64,000 nucleotides of DNA from Clusia tigrina. Lineage: Eukaryota > Arthropoda > Insecta > Diptera > Clusiidae. Under the pieces are notes generated by a model, which ran no database searches, had not been told where the DNA came from, and saw only the letters and a program-made list of their open reading frames with translations. Below, piece by piece: positions 12,660-24,810 of the stretch (the first letter of the stretch is position 1; each line of letters opens with the position of its first letter). The stretch is from assembly GCA_920105625.2 (NCBI GenBank), contig OV050032.1, forward strand, positions 16,683,356 through 16,747,355, given 5' to 3'. The position numbers were made by a program, and so were the translations under genes.

Positions 12660-15250
12660 AATTCAAACGAAATCAATTCTAAATTAGAAGAAATTAATAG
12701 TAGCTCAAAAAGAAGGAATTATAATTTGAAAAATAAACAATTGTCATTTATAAAACTCCAATTGTAATTCAAAAGAAATTCATTTTTCAATCAGAAGAAA
12801 TTAATTGTAATCATATAACAGTCAGTTGTAATTTCGAATATTATCAATCGTAATAGGAACAAAAATTATAATTCCTAAGAAATCAATTTAAAATCATAAG
12901 AAATTTATGAAATTTTACAAGGAATCAAATATAATCCATAAAAAATGAATTTGAAGTCCGAAAATGAAGAAAAATAAAGTGCAGCTTCGAAAATAATCAA
13001 TTAGTTTTTAGAAAAAGCAAATTGTAATTGAGAAAATTTGAATTTAGGGTTAAAAGAAATTGCCAATAAATTGTAATTCGGAAGAAATCAATTTCGAGAA
13101 AAATCTATTGTAAATTAGGTCAGACGAAATGTGACTTAGGAAAAGCCAACTATAATTCGGAAGAAATATATTTAAACTCAGCAGAAATCACTGACAATCT
13201 TAGATGAAGGAAGTTATAGTTTCGATGCTCTCAATTGGTATTTAAAAGACAGAAATTTTAAATCTCCATAAAAGAATTTGCAGTGAGAAAATATTAATTG
13301 TCAGTCAATTGTAATTTCGAAAATAATCAATTGGTATTTGGAAGCTGCAAATTGCAATTCAAAAAATTAATTTGTGGTTTAGAAAATATTAATTGTCAGT
13401 CAATTGTAATTTCGAAAATATTCAATTGGTATTTTAGGAGAGAAATTGTATATCTCCATAAAAAAAAATGTGGGGAAAAATTAGTTGTCAGTCAATTGTA
13501 ATATCGCACATAGTCAATTGGTATTTGGAAGCTGCAAATTGCAATTTAAAAAATTAATTTATAGTGAATAAATATTAATTGTCAGTCAATTGTAATTTCG
13601 AAAATAGTCAATTGGTATTTTGGGACAGAAATTGTAAATCTCCATAAAAAAAATGTGGGGAAAAATTAGTTGTCAGTCAATTGTAATATCGCACATAGTC
13701 AATTGGTATTTGGAAGCTGCAAATTGCAATTTAAAAAATTAATTTATAGTGAATAAATATTAATTGTCAGTGAATTGTAATTTCGAAAATAGTCAATTGG
13801 TATTTTAGGAGAGAAATTGTAAATCTCCATAAAAAAAAATGTGGGGAAAAATTAGTTGTCAGTCAATTGTAATATCGCACATAGTCAATTGGTATTTGGA
13901 AGCTGCAAATTGCAATTTAAAAAATTAATTTATAGTGAATAAATATTAATTGTCAGTCAATTGTAATTTCGAAAATAGTCAATTGGTATTTAAAGACAGA
14001 AATTGTAAATCTCCATAAAAAAAAATGTGGGGAAAAATTAGTTGTCAGTCAATTGTAATATCGCACATAGTCAATTGGTATTTGGAAGCTGCAAATTGCA
14101 ATTTAAAAAATTAATTTATAGTGAATAAATATTAATTGTCAGTCAATTGTAATTTCGAAAATAGTCAATTGGTATTTAAGGACAGAAATTGTAAATCTAC
14201 TTTAAGGAATTTGTGATGAAAATATATTAACTGTCAGTTAATTGTAGTTTTGAAAAAAATCAATTTTAATCTCGAAGGAGTCACTTATGATTGCTACAAA
14301 ACTCAATTATAATTAAGACTAAATAAACTGTAATTTAATGAAAATCAATTATAATTTAATGAAAATCAATTGTAATTTAATGAAAATCAATTGTAATTTA
14401 ATGAAAATCAATTGTAATTTAGAAGAATTCAATTATGTTCCAAAAGAAATCAATTCGAAGAAATTAATTATAATCCAAAAAGAACCTTTTGTAACTAATA
14501 GAATAAACAATTGTAATTTAGAATTAGTCAAATGCAATTTATAAGAAATCAGTTGTTTTTTAAGACAAATCGATTGTCAATTGTAATTCATTGGTACGAA
14601 TTAATATTCTCAAAACCTATTTATTATTCAATAAACGGCCATTGCCACGAAAAGAATGAGAAATATTATCTCTATTATCTATAATATTATTATATTAACA
14701 ATTGAGTTTGATTCCTTCCAGCTTGCAATTGATTTATTCTTTCATTATAATGATATCTTTTAAGCTACAATTGATAAATCCTGAATTGCAATATATGTTT
14801 CATAAATTACAACTCTTTCGAAATAAAAATTGATTCATTTTGGACTACAATTGATTTATCTTTCGTTATAATTTATTTATTTTTAACTGCAACAATCAAT
14901 TTCTTCAAAATTACAACTGATTGTTTCAAAAATCAAATCAAATCCATTTGAATTACAATTGAGTTTTTCTGAATTACAAATGATTTACTTTAGACTACAA
15001 TTTAATTGTTTTCCAGTAATGCAATTGCTTGCTTATTAATTGCAACTGATTTGTTTTCGAAAAATCCATGGCCAAATAGATTACAATCATAATCTTCTAA
15101 ATTACAATTGGATTTGTTCGGAATTACAATTGAATTATTCTGACTTCAGATTGAGGTTTTCTGTACTACAATTAATTAGTGCGAATTGAAGTCGATTTCT
15201 TCAAAGTTACAAAGGATTGTTTTCTTAATTGTTATTGATATCTCTCATAA
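12660..15250. repeat. AATTG-word array in inverted arrangement
   Basis: From about 12660 to 14600 the plus strand is built from variants of CAATTGTAATTT and GAAGAAATCAATT. From about 14690 to 15250 the same words appear reverse-complemented (AATTACAATTGATTT, AATTTCTTCAAAATTACAAC). The two halves therefore face each other across a spacer near 14600-14690. The left arm is about 1.9 kb and the right about 0.55 kb. Four short direct copies of ATGAAAATCAATTGTAATTT lie at 14338-14415. Confidence 0.8.
13290..14200 (+). repeat. 186-bp higher-order tandem repeat inside the AATTG array
   Basis: The word CGCACATAGTCAATTGG starts at 13505, 13690, 13876 and 14062, intervals of 185, 186 and 186 bp. Each unit carries AATTTCGAAAATAGTCAATT, GTAAATCTCCATAAAAAAAA and GTGGGGAAAAATTAGTTGTC in the same order. 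Units differ by few substitutions, so the expansion is more recent than the surrounding degenerate array. Confidence 0.85.
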
Positions 15251-15289
15251 AAGAGCTGCATAGGCGATAACTATACTCGGATTGGATGG

Positions 15290-15384
15290 TCAGTGCGTGT
15301 GCAGCGCCCCATCCGTGGTATCACAATGTCCCACTATTTGTGCCTAAGTGCGCTTCTCGCTGCCACTCCAACCTAACCTAACCT
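15290..15384 (+). mobile_element. non-LTR retrotransposon tail with (AACCT)n end
   Basis: The segment GTGGTATCACAATG ... CCTAAGTGCGC ... followed by AACCTAACCTAACCT resembles the last part of the element at 36061-36406 and the tail at 260-330. Only the 3' terminal noncoding part is present, as expected for an extreme 5' truncation. Confidence 0.55.
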
Positions 15385-15552
15385 GTCATAGTAGAATACG
15401 AAGAATACGAAGTTGATATTGAAAACTTTTGAAGTTGAATTTATATCTTTCTGAACAAAAAGTATTTAAGAATGATAAATGATTTAATGGTAATTATTTG
15501 TACAATTGATATTTGAAGTCTTACATTGTATTTCCCACTTGCAATTGTTGTG

Positions 15553-15556
<4 letters not shown>

Positions 15557-15598
<42 letters not shown>

Positions 15599-15785
15599 GT
15601 TATTATTATTATTATATCCTACACCATAATTAATTATGAATGCAAGGTGTTGGGGGAAGGAGTACTAGCTACAGAGGCTTTCGACTCGAAGAGAAAATGA
15701 TTTTATAGAAAGAAGCATTTTGGAGACCAAGCCCGTGACAGGATTTGAACCTGCGACCCTCGGGGTGTGATGCTCAGAAATCGTT
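15557..15785 (-). mobile_element. tRNA-related SINE, copy 1
   Basis: Read on the minus strand, the element contains a perfect tRNA-type pol III B box GGTTCAAATCC within a T-arm-like context (GCAGGTTCAAATCCTGTCAC). A tRNA-unrelated body of about 110 bp follows, and then an (AAT)n tail (15557-15614 on the plus strand). A second copy at 33200-33390 is about 93% identical over the 170-bp body by eye. The same arrangement at two loci, with the same 5' limit and an (AAT)n tail, is what a SINE family gives. The A-box half of the tRNA is not visible. Confidence 0.7.
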
Positions 15786-16229
15786 TTTTTTTTAATTATA
15801 TTGAATTGGTTCATTTCAAATATCATTTACAATTCCGTGACTTTCATTTGAACTTCTCCGAAGTACATTTGGAAAAATTGCACTATTAAAGGAAATGTAT
15901 CAATTCAAATGCCTACTTCAGTAGATATTTTGTAGTGTTCCTTATAAGCCACATTTCCTTTTGTAACACTGAGTTATATATTGAGTTATATATTGCATAT
16001 ATATTATGTATGTTAATAAACAATTCTCAACCTCCACGAAGTTTGACAAAGCGCAAGTGGAAAAAAATATTCCCACAGTACCACAAAAGCCGAAACGATT
16101 TTCTTAACATGGAATTTATAATTCAACAAATTGAGCGACCACGCAATCTACACGGATACGGGTAACAAACCAACCGGCCTCCTCCACCTTCACCTCTTCT
16201 TCCTGCTGCTCCTACTCCGCCAGGCGGCC

Positions 16230-16660
16230 ATTGTTTACGATCTTAGTTTTCGCTTTTAATTGTATTATTATTTAAAAATTCTCTTTATATTTGGAAATTT
16301 ATGAAAATGTGTTGACACGGTCGCTTTTGCATGCGCCATGTATGCGATCGTGTGTGTGCGTCCGTGTGAGTGATTGTGCGGCCGTGTGTGTTTAGAATTT
16401 GAAATTTATTTGTTTGGAAAATGCCATAAATTTATGGAGAACTTGTACAACTATGGGCCGCCCGTCCGACAGGGCCGGCCACACGCTAGAGCACAGCCAG
16501 AGCTTGTGATACGGGGTGCTGGACGCAGATGAACTGTCCAGTTAGTTCTGTGTGCGTTGACTTCGCTCGCTTTGCTTGCTTGATTTATGAAGCATAATTA
16601 ACATTTTTAATTATTTTAACATGATGTTAGCGGTTGTTTTATTAATTTCAAAAATCACCT
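16230..16660. promoter_or_regulatory. candidate enhancer segment in intron 2
   Basis: Non-repetitive sequence holds homeodomain-type words (TTTTAATTGT, CATAATTAACAT, TTTTAATTATTT, ATTAATTTC) and a Hox-like ATAAATTTATGG. It sits between an AT-rich array and a local duplication. The assignment is inference only. Confidence 0.22.
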
Positions 16661-16710
16661 TCACTGTGTGCCAGCGGAGTGATAAACATATTTATCAATA
16701 TGGCGTATAT

Positions 16711-16782
16711 TGGCTGGCTGCCTGACACGCTGACTGCCTGACTGGCTGGCTGCCTGACACGCTGACTGCCTGACTGGCTGGC
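16711..16782. repeat. 32-bp tandem duplication
   Basis: The phrase CCTGACACGCTGACTGCCTG with its GGCTGGCTG lead occurs at 16721 and again at 16753, a period of 32 bp. It is a short local duplication within mirr intron 2. Confidence 0.75.
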
Positions 16783-19700
16783 AGCAGGTTTGCGCGCCGA
16801 ACAAGTTCAGGTCATGAATTATTCGCAAAGAGCTTTTTGCTCTGGGCCGCCAATGCGCCGTCAGCGAATCGTCATCTTCGCCCTCATCCGGAGCAGTGCA
16901 ATGCGCTTTTGTATAAATTAAAGTGCAAATGGAAGTCTTTGGAGCGTTATCGCGACGATTGTTACGCGTACACACTCGTTTATCGTAGACATTTCGTTAA
17001 TTAAACGTTCTCTTTAAGTTTTTTTTCGATAAAGAGATGGAATTCAGAAAACAACTTGAAACAAAAATACAAAAAAATTTTCAAAAAACAAAAAGACACA
17101 AAATAACTTAATAAAATAAAGAAAGACAGAGAAAAGTCGTGCTTTGCCTTTATTTCCTGTTGTAAATTACAATTTAACATGACAGTTATGTGAGTGACTG
17201 TTTGCGTGGCATGTGTGTGTATGTGAAAGTGTGTGTAACTGTGTGTTCGAGTGTGTGTTTAGGTCTTTAAAGGTTTCTTTGATATTCTTTGATTTTTTTT
17301 TTTCTTTCCCTTTTTATTTATTTTATTAGTTTTTCGTCAATATTGACTATTCCCCCTTTTCGTTGAGCTTTGTGACGTTTGAGTTGCATTTTCTTTTGTT
17401 GCTGCTTTTCTCGATGCTTGCCTCGCACAACAGTTGCATTTCTGAGGCAATCAACTCCAATTTACGCCGCTACAGTCTTTGTATTAATTAGTTTTCCTTA
17501 ACGACTCCCGATTATTCTGGCATACATTAACAATTCTTGCCTTAATATACGTGTATGCAGCTCTAAATTGTCGCTTGGGTGTGTGTGTGTGTGTGTGTGT
17601 GTGCTTCTGTATCAGTATGTCTCTTTAATTCCGAAAGCTCAACAACCACAATAAGAACATCAGGTATATAACTACATCTTCCACATAATCTTTGTTGGTG
17701 ATGCCCTTGACTGCCAAAAGCTGCAACTCCAATTGACAAGTCACATTAAACCACTCCGAATGCGAAGTTTCGGCAATTAGCAGAGCACTACGAAAGTTGT
17801 TATTGGAAAAGTTTTGCCGGCGCAGTTCTGCTCAGAAACTGCGAGTAAGCGAACGCTTACGTGAAACTGCTCTTGGCCCTTTCCGCTGGCTGTCAGAGTG
17901 CACTTGCGGTCCAACGCTCCGTCTGGTTGGGGTCTCTCACCTTCACTGCGAGAAAACAATTACGACTACGTTACCGGCGGCTGAAGTGGAGTGCTGGGAA
18001 GATTGTTTAAGAAGTGGGAATTTTTAAAAATGCAATTTAAATAATTAATTTTAAAGAAATCATATTTCTTTTCAAATAATTATATGAACCTGGATCTAAT
18101 AGTTTATACTTAAGGACAAGATTGTCCTCATCAGAGATCTTTCAATCTTTCAAAGGCAATTCTTTCCCAAAGTAAAAATTATATCTCACATTATTGTTTC
18201 CATAATAAATGTGATTTAACATTATCAATAAATTGCCAATTAATAATTCACTAATTTATTTTCTCTTGTTTTTCTTATTTGCTTTATTATTATAATCTTT
18301 CTTCTATTTGTAGTCACATATTTTTGCCAATCACATCAGACGCCCCGGGCTGTACTTCAATGAAACAATGTTTATCAAAGCGAGATAAAAGGCACCTAAG
18401 TACCTGATCCCCGCGACCTTCGGCTAATGAAAAATCGAACATTTCCACAAAGTTGTTTTACATTTTCCTGTGCCTCAAATTTTGTACATATTTCTAAAAC
18501 CTTCTTTGATTGTGTATAATTATGTGAGTTTTTTTTTTGGAACTTTAACTTTTTACCATTTTTTTGTTGTTGTCTTCTAATCTTAAAGCTTGTTGAGCAC
18601 AACTCATCATATCAAATTCCCCATTAGCAAAAAACAAAAGCAAAACACACACTCTCACAAAATTCGAATTGAAAGACGGCCGTTGAAATCCTGTTTGCTA
18701 AAAGCGAAAATAAATCTTCGAAAGTCTTTGACTTGGAAGCAACAAAGACATTAAAAACGCTGCTGGTATACGGAGAGCACAGCGTTTATTAAACCTTCTT
18801 GGTTGGTTGGTTGCCTTTATAGTCGTACTCGTATTTGTGTGGCGCAGGCCAAGCATGCACGAATTTGCATGCGGGCTGCAACTTTTTCTAACGCTGCTGG
18901 CAGCCACATGCCACATTTCATTAAAGCAATTGCTGGAAAGAGCTTAGTGCAGTGACAAATAGCCAGTATGGAAGCCCAGTTGAAAGCATCAGCTGCACTG
19001 CTACCAGTTCCAGTTCGAACTGTCCAAATAAGCAATTTCGGGTGCAAGTTGATAGGCACAGCTAAAGCGGCGGACTCAGTTCAGAGACACTGCAGCAGGT
19101 TCTGGCAAGACAACGACTTGTGAAGTAACTATATAAATTCCACAAATTAGAATGATGCCATATGTTTACGGACCACTGGTGAGCTTATTCTGGATGTGGG
19201 TTTCTTATAAAAAAAAAAAAAAAAAAAAAAAAAACCAAATCAGGAACTACAGAAAGTAAAAGAAAAGCTTGGCTTATGATGGTGGCATTTTGTTCATTGA
19301 ATCGATTGGACAATGCAATAAAATTCAACATGAAGAAAATTACATTAATTTTTGTGGTCTCATACTAACTTCACTGTCTGTTCTACATTTTTATAGAAGA
19401 CGTTTTTAATCCCATTTAAATTATGTAGAGAAAAATACAGATCTCCAAAATAATACTTGCTCAGTCCTGAAATTGCCTCTATTTTATCTTAAAAATAAAG
19501 GCAAAGTAACTCCCATAGAACTATATGTGAGGGGAGTTGTTTGTTTTGTGCCACCTTTGGGCCACTATTCTGCAACCTCTGCACTATTTATACTCTTGAA
19601 AAACATAAATATATAGATATATATATAAATATATATATATACAAATTTTTTTACTGGAATTTTGCTGCAAATCTTGCTGTGGTATTAAATTTCCCTACGT

Positions 19701-20899
19701 TTAAAGCATTTCTGTTGAGGTCGGTCTTTGAGATGCCTCCTCCAGCTGGGCCCACAACATGCAGCCGCCATTTGATATTTGCGGTTGAAATCTTTGTTTT
19801 CACTCATTTCCATTTGGCATATTATTTTATGCCAATTTGTTTGTCATTAGTCAGCCGAGCGCACCGCACCTCACCGCTCCGTGGCACGCAGTCGCAGCGC
19901 AGCTGCATTTACATGTGTTGCTCATGTTTGAGTGAGTAAATTCGTCGTCGTCGTCTCATGTTCACTAATAAGAAAATCCCAATGAACTTCGAGTATCTTT
20001 TACTTTTTGCTTTTGCTGCCTCAATATTAATTTGACTTTTATACTTGTTGACAAAATGTCGTCAGGAATGTGCAGTTTGCTGCCTGCCATTGTTGGTTGT
20101 TGCCTGTATTGCTGGTGCTGCTGTTGCCGGTGCTGATGTTGCCGGTACTGTTGCCGGTGCTGTTGCTGCTGCTGCTGCTGGTGTTGCTGTCGTTTTAAGA
20201 TTTCATTGTTGTTGCATTTTTAGCGGTATGAGTGTTTTATACTCGTATGGCAGCCTGCTGCGGGCTTCGCTTACAATTGAGGCCAGAGGCCATCATGTAT
20301 AATTTTGCTTTTCGTTCGATAAAATATCAAATTACATCATTGAATGCATGAATGAGTGCGCAGACAGTGGAGTGGATGAAGAGGGCCGGTGCGCCGAACT
20401 CAAATGTAGACCGACGAAACTAAATGAGCTTTGAGTGAACTGGCAGCCAGCTATAATGATAATTCGATTTACTTCACTGTATTGATGTGCCGAACACAGA
20501 GCAGCCATAGTCAGGGAACACACACACACAGCCGCAGAGACACACTTCCCCACATACATGCATGTGTATTAGTACAGGTTTTGCAAGGGTGGCCATAGCT
20601 AATTAAGAAACGACAACTTTATCTGCAATGGCCGTTTGCAGGCGTCCACATATCCATGTGCCTGCTACTGCAGAGGCAACATTCAAATGCAACCAATACA
20701 AGACACTCAGCAGTGCGCTCGTATACTTCTATTAAACTCTTGCAAAAATTATGGCAACGTTTTGATAGCCAAAGTTTCACTCTATGTATTCGTTAATAAA
20801 ATCTGATTAATTAATTATGGTGCAAGATATAATAATAATAACCTCTGACTACTTTACATGGTCGAAATAATTACTATAAAAAAGGAAAAACTCAACTCA

Positions 20900-23100
20900 A
20901 CCGAAGAAAACTTAAACTAAAGATATTTGAAGGCGAAAAATCTGAAGATGCAGATATCTGAAGTCAAAGAATACTCAATGCAAAAAATTACACAAAGGAA
21001 GTCAGGTCGAAAAAAGATCGAGTCAAAAACATTTTCACTCGAAGTTAATCTAAAAAGATTCAACAAAAAGATCTCAACTCAAAGAAGTCTCAAGTCAAAA
21101 ACATCTCAACTCAAAGAAGTCTCAAGTTAAAAACATCTCAACTCAAAGAGAGAATCAATTAAAGAAAGCTCAAGTCAGAAAAGTATCAACTCAAAGATAG
21201 ACAAGTGAGAACAATTTTAATTAAAAACAAACTCAAGTCGAAGAAGTCTCAAGTTAAAAAATATCGACTCAAAAATAATGAAGTTAGAAAAAGTCTGAAG
21301 TCAGAGAAGACTGAAGTCAAAGAATACTCAAAGCAAAAAAATTGCTCACAAAGAAACCTGAACTGAAAGATAGAAGCAAAGAAATTTCAGGTCGAAGAAA
21401 GGTCGAGTCAAAAAAATATTCACTCGAAAATAATCAAAAAAGATTCAACACAAAAAATCTCAACTCAAAGAAGTCTCAAGTCAAAAACATCTCAACTCAA
21501 AGAGATCTCAGGTCAGAAACATCTCAACTCAAAGAGAGAAACAATCAAAGGAAGCTCAAGTAAAAAAAAAATCAACCCAAAGATAATTAAGTCACAACAA
21601 TTTTTAATCAAAAAAATTTCAAGACGAAGAAATCTGAAGTTAAAAAGATCAACTCAAAAACAATCAAGTTAGAAAAAGTCTGAAGTCAGAGAAGACTGAA
21701 GTCAAAGAATACTCAATGCAAAAAAATTGCTCACAAAGAAACCTGAACTGAAAGATAGAAGCAAAGAAATTTCAGGTCGAAGAAAGGTCGAGTCAAAAAA
21801 ATATTCACTCGAAAATAATCAAAAAAGATTCAACACAAAAAATCTCAACTCAAAGAAGTCTCAAGTCAAAAACATCTCAACTCAAAGAGATCTCAGGTCA
21901 GAAACATCTCAACTCAAAGAGAGAAACAATCAAAGGAAGCTCAAGTAAAAAAAAAATCAACCCAAAGATAATCAAGTCAGAACAATTTTTAATCAAAAAA
22001 ATTTCAAGACGAAGAAATCTGAAGTTAAAAAGATCAACTCAAAAACAATCAAGTTAGAAAAAGTCTGAAGTCAGAGAAAACTGAATGAAGTCAAAGAATA
22101 CTCAAGGCAAAAAAATTGCACACAAAGAAACCTCAACTGAAAGAAAGAAGCAAAGAAATTTCAGGTCGAAGAAAGGTCGAGTCAAAAAAATATTCACTCG
22201 TAGATAATGAAAATAGATTAAAAAAAAAATATTTCAACTCAAAGAAGTCTCAAGTCAAAAACATCTCAACTCAAAGAGATCTCAGGTCAGAAACATCTCA
22301 ACTCAAAGAGAGAAACAATCAAAGGAAGCTCAAGTAAAAAAAAAATCAACCCAAAGATAATCAAGTCAGAACAATTTTTAATCAAAAAAATTTCAAGACG
22401 AAGAAATCTGAAGTTAAAAAGATCAACTCAAAAACAATCAAGTTAGAAAAAGTCTGAAGTCAGAGAAAACTGAATGAAGTCAAAGAATACTCAAGGCAAA
22501 AAAATTGCACACAAAGAAACCTCAACTGAAAGAAAGAAGCAAAGAAATTTCAGGTCGAAGAAAGGTCGAGTCAAAAAAATATTCACTCGAAGATAATCAA
22601 AAAAGATTCAACACAAAAAATCTCAACTCAAATAGAGAAACAATCAACGGAAGCTCAAGTCAAAAAAGTATCATCCCCAAGGATAATCATGCGACAAAAA
22701 TTTTAAATCAAAAGAAGCTCAAGTAAATCCGAAGAAATCTCAAGTCAAAAACATCTCAGCTCAGAGAGAGAAACAATCAACGGAAGCTCAAGTCAAAAAA
22801 GTATCATCCCCAAGGATAATCATGTGACAAAAATTTTAAATCAAAAGAAGCTCAAGTAAATCGGAAGAAATCTCAAGTTAAAAAATATCAACTCAAAAAT
22901 AATCAAGTTAGAAAAAGTCTCAAGTCACAGAAGTCTCAAGTCTAATAAAGAAACTGTGAAAAGAATTTCAAATCAAAGGAAAAAGTCGAAGAAAGGTAAA
23001 GAAGTCGAAAGTTAAAAAATCTCAGCTCAAAGAAATCTGAAGTAAAAAGAACTGAAAGCTTGGGTAAAAAAAAGCTCAAATCGAAAAGAGAGCAGAAACG
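20900..23100 (+). repeat. AAGTC/CTCAA-word array with 385-389 bp higher-order repeats
   Basis: About 2.2 kb of A-rich plus-strand text is made of short variants of AACTCAAAGAAGTCTCAAGT and AAAAACATCTCAACTCAAAG. Within it a longer unit recurs: the word AAAGAAACCT that opens it is found at 21350, 21735, 22124 and 22513, spaced 385, 389 and 389 bp. The first two units translate to identical 73-residue peptides, so they are almost identical in DNA and recently duplicated. Weak open frames occur because stops are rare in this text, and I do not regard them as genes. Confidence 0.85.
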
Positions 23101-24324
23101 TTTATGCTGATAGTGATAAGTAATCCGAGATCACGGTTGAGCTCACTCAACAAGCATAGTCTGCTACACTTTGTATCTTTCTTTCTCCTTGTTTAGATGT
23201 CCTTGGTACATGCCATCCCTCCACACTTTAGAAATTCCTGCAAAATACGATTAATTGCTGTACAAAGTGTTCCAAACTAAATTCCTGCGTTTGCCCCACC
23301 CACATTTTATAGAGTGAGCTTCACATACTCTTCCCCAGCTTCACCTTTGAGTTATTAATCCTTTAAGTTGGTTTCCATATTGGAAGATAATATTGCGTAT
23401 AAGTCCCGCTCTGTTTCGAAAGAATGAATACGACTACTCACTGCGGAATGAGCAGCTCAATACTGGAATTGAGCCAATTGATGCGATCTCTGTTCAGTTG
23501 GCAGCCACAAGTTTCAGGCTGAGTATTGAAGACTCGTGCGTGCAACTGTGAATATGAGCTTGATTCACATTCAGAATCCTTCTCTCCTAGCCGCAGCAGA
23601 GTGCGATAGAATGCGGAGACCGCAACGAAGGATACACCATGCACAGTGGCTGGGTAAGGTGTGGAGTCTCTGCTATTTTATGTTGGCTGAAACCAATCTT
23701 CCACCGAAATTAATTCATGCATTATTTTTATGCAGTTTAAGCTTTCGGCTGGCAATGTGCAACGTCAACCAAGTTGCAGTACCTACCCGCACTCTTGGCC
23801 GCACTCATAGTCGTATGCAGTAATTTATTGTCGCATTTAGTTGTTTTACACATGCATAAACAAGTTTGCATGTTGTCGGCCATTGAAGGCATTCCAAGCG
23901 TCAACGGCAACGGCAACGGCAACGGCAGCAACAGCAGCAGCAACAGCAGCGAAATGGAAATAACCTCCAAGTGACTGCATGGAAAATGCAGTTTTCTATT
24001 GTGTGCGAATACGAGTGCGGCTGAGCTGGTATTGGTGTTGTTGTAGTGTTGGTGGTGGTGTCGGTGTCGGTGTTGGTGTTGGTGGTGGCGGTGGTGTAAT
24101 GCTGTGCAGTGTTGTGTTGTGTTGGTAGCTGATAGAAGCCATGTTTCGAGCAAGGAGCTGCTTACCAAGCCCATTAATTCCCCAAATGTGCCCCAAGCTG
24201 CATTAATGGAATTTAGCAAAACAAAAAACCAGCAAAAAGTGGCCAAAGAAAATACTCGCAAAATGAAAATAGGAAAATGAACAAAGCAACAAGGCGAACA
24301 AGCATGCTGGCTACTGCGACTTAC

Positions 24325-24810
24325 CAGTGGCGAATAGAAGGCCGAACTATCCACGCCAATGCTCTGGTATGGATTCTGGTCCGTCGATGGATAGGGCGTG
24401 CCGTACACACCGACGCTTGCCGCTGGCAAACGGGAGTAGCTGGAGAGCGCCAGGCGCGCGGAGCCGTATTGGCAAGAGCAGACCGTTTGCCCCGACACCG
24501 GATCCGTCATGATGGGGCGGCCATTTTCGCAGCAAGAGCCGCCCGCGGCTGCGGCATGTTCCAGCGAACCGCTGCTGCCGCCGAGCGCGCCACTGTGCAG
24601 CGTGGCTGCGGCGCCGGCGGTGTTTGAGTTCTGCGAGAGAGCGTCGGGACTAAGGGCGCCCGACGTGCCAGCGGGATTGGAGCGGCACTGGTCAGCGGCA
24701 GGACTGAGCGCTGGCGCATGCACGGCCGTCAGTGTGCTCTGCTGGGCAGTAGGCGTAGGGTCGACGCCCGCTTGCGGCGTTTGCGCCGCTGCTGCGTTCG
24801 TGGACAGCAA
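24325..24810 (-). CDS. mirr: mirror exon 2 (residues 18-179)
   Basis: This internal coding exon begins after the acceptor TTTACAG with LLSTNAAAA, the expected continuation of exon 1. It ends at CCACTG|GTAAGT after SSAFYSPL. The first 90 residues are Ala/Ser/Thr/Gly-rich and contain LSPDALSQNSN. Residues about 109-132 form the conserved block SCCENGRPIMTDPVSGQTVC followed by SCQY, a hallmark of Iroquois proteins. The rest (SSYSRLPAASVGVYGTPYP, then DQNPYQSIGVDSSAFYSPL) matches mirror rather than araucan or caupolican from memory. The open frame runs on past the donor to 23737, but that part has no conserved content and is intron. Confidence 0.95.

Larger units (their letters stand above)
12262..24324 (-). 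other. mirr: mirror intron 2
   Basis: This 12.1-kb intron runs from donor GTAAGT at 24324-24319 to acceptor TCTATTTGCAG ending at 12262. About 2.6 kb (12660-15250) and 2.2 kb (20900-23100) are two unrelated low-complexity arrays. The rest includes a SINE at 15557-15785, a retroelement tail at 15290-15384, a 32-bp duplication at 16711-16782, a (TG)n tract at 17577-17602 and an A-run at 19208-19233. Complex segments at 16150-17000, 18600-20600 and 23700-24250 show no gene but could be regulatory. Confidence 0.85.

Noticed and set aside
15726..15785. A genuine tRNA gene
   Set aside because: Only the B box and T-arm-like part are present; the A box and acceptor pairing are missing and a second dispersed copy with a tail exists, which fits a SINE.
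21342..22726. Four 73-codon Lys-rich frames as duplicated genes
   Set aside because: They are by-products of an A-rich repeat with few stops; the same words continue outside the frames.
23737..24324. Extension of the mirr exon 2 frame past its donor
   Set aside because: A consensus donor GTAAGT at 24324 and phase-matched exon 3 show that the rest is intron; its text is low-complexity.
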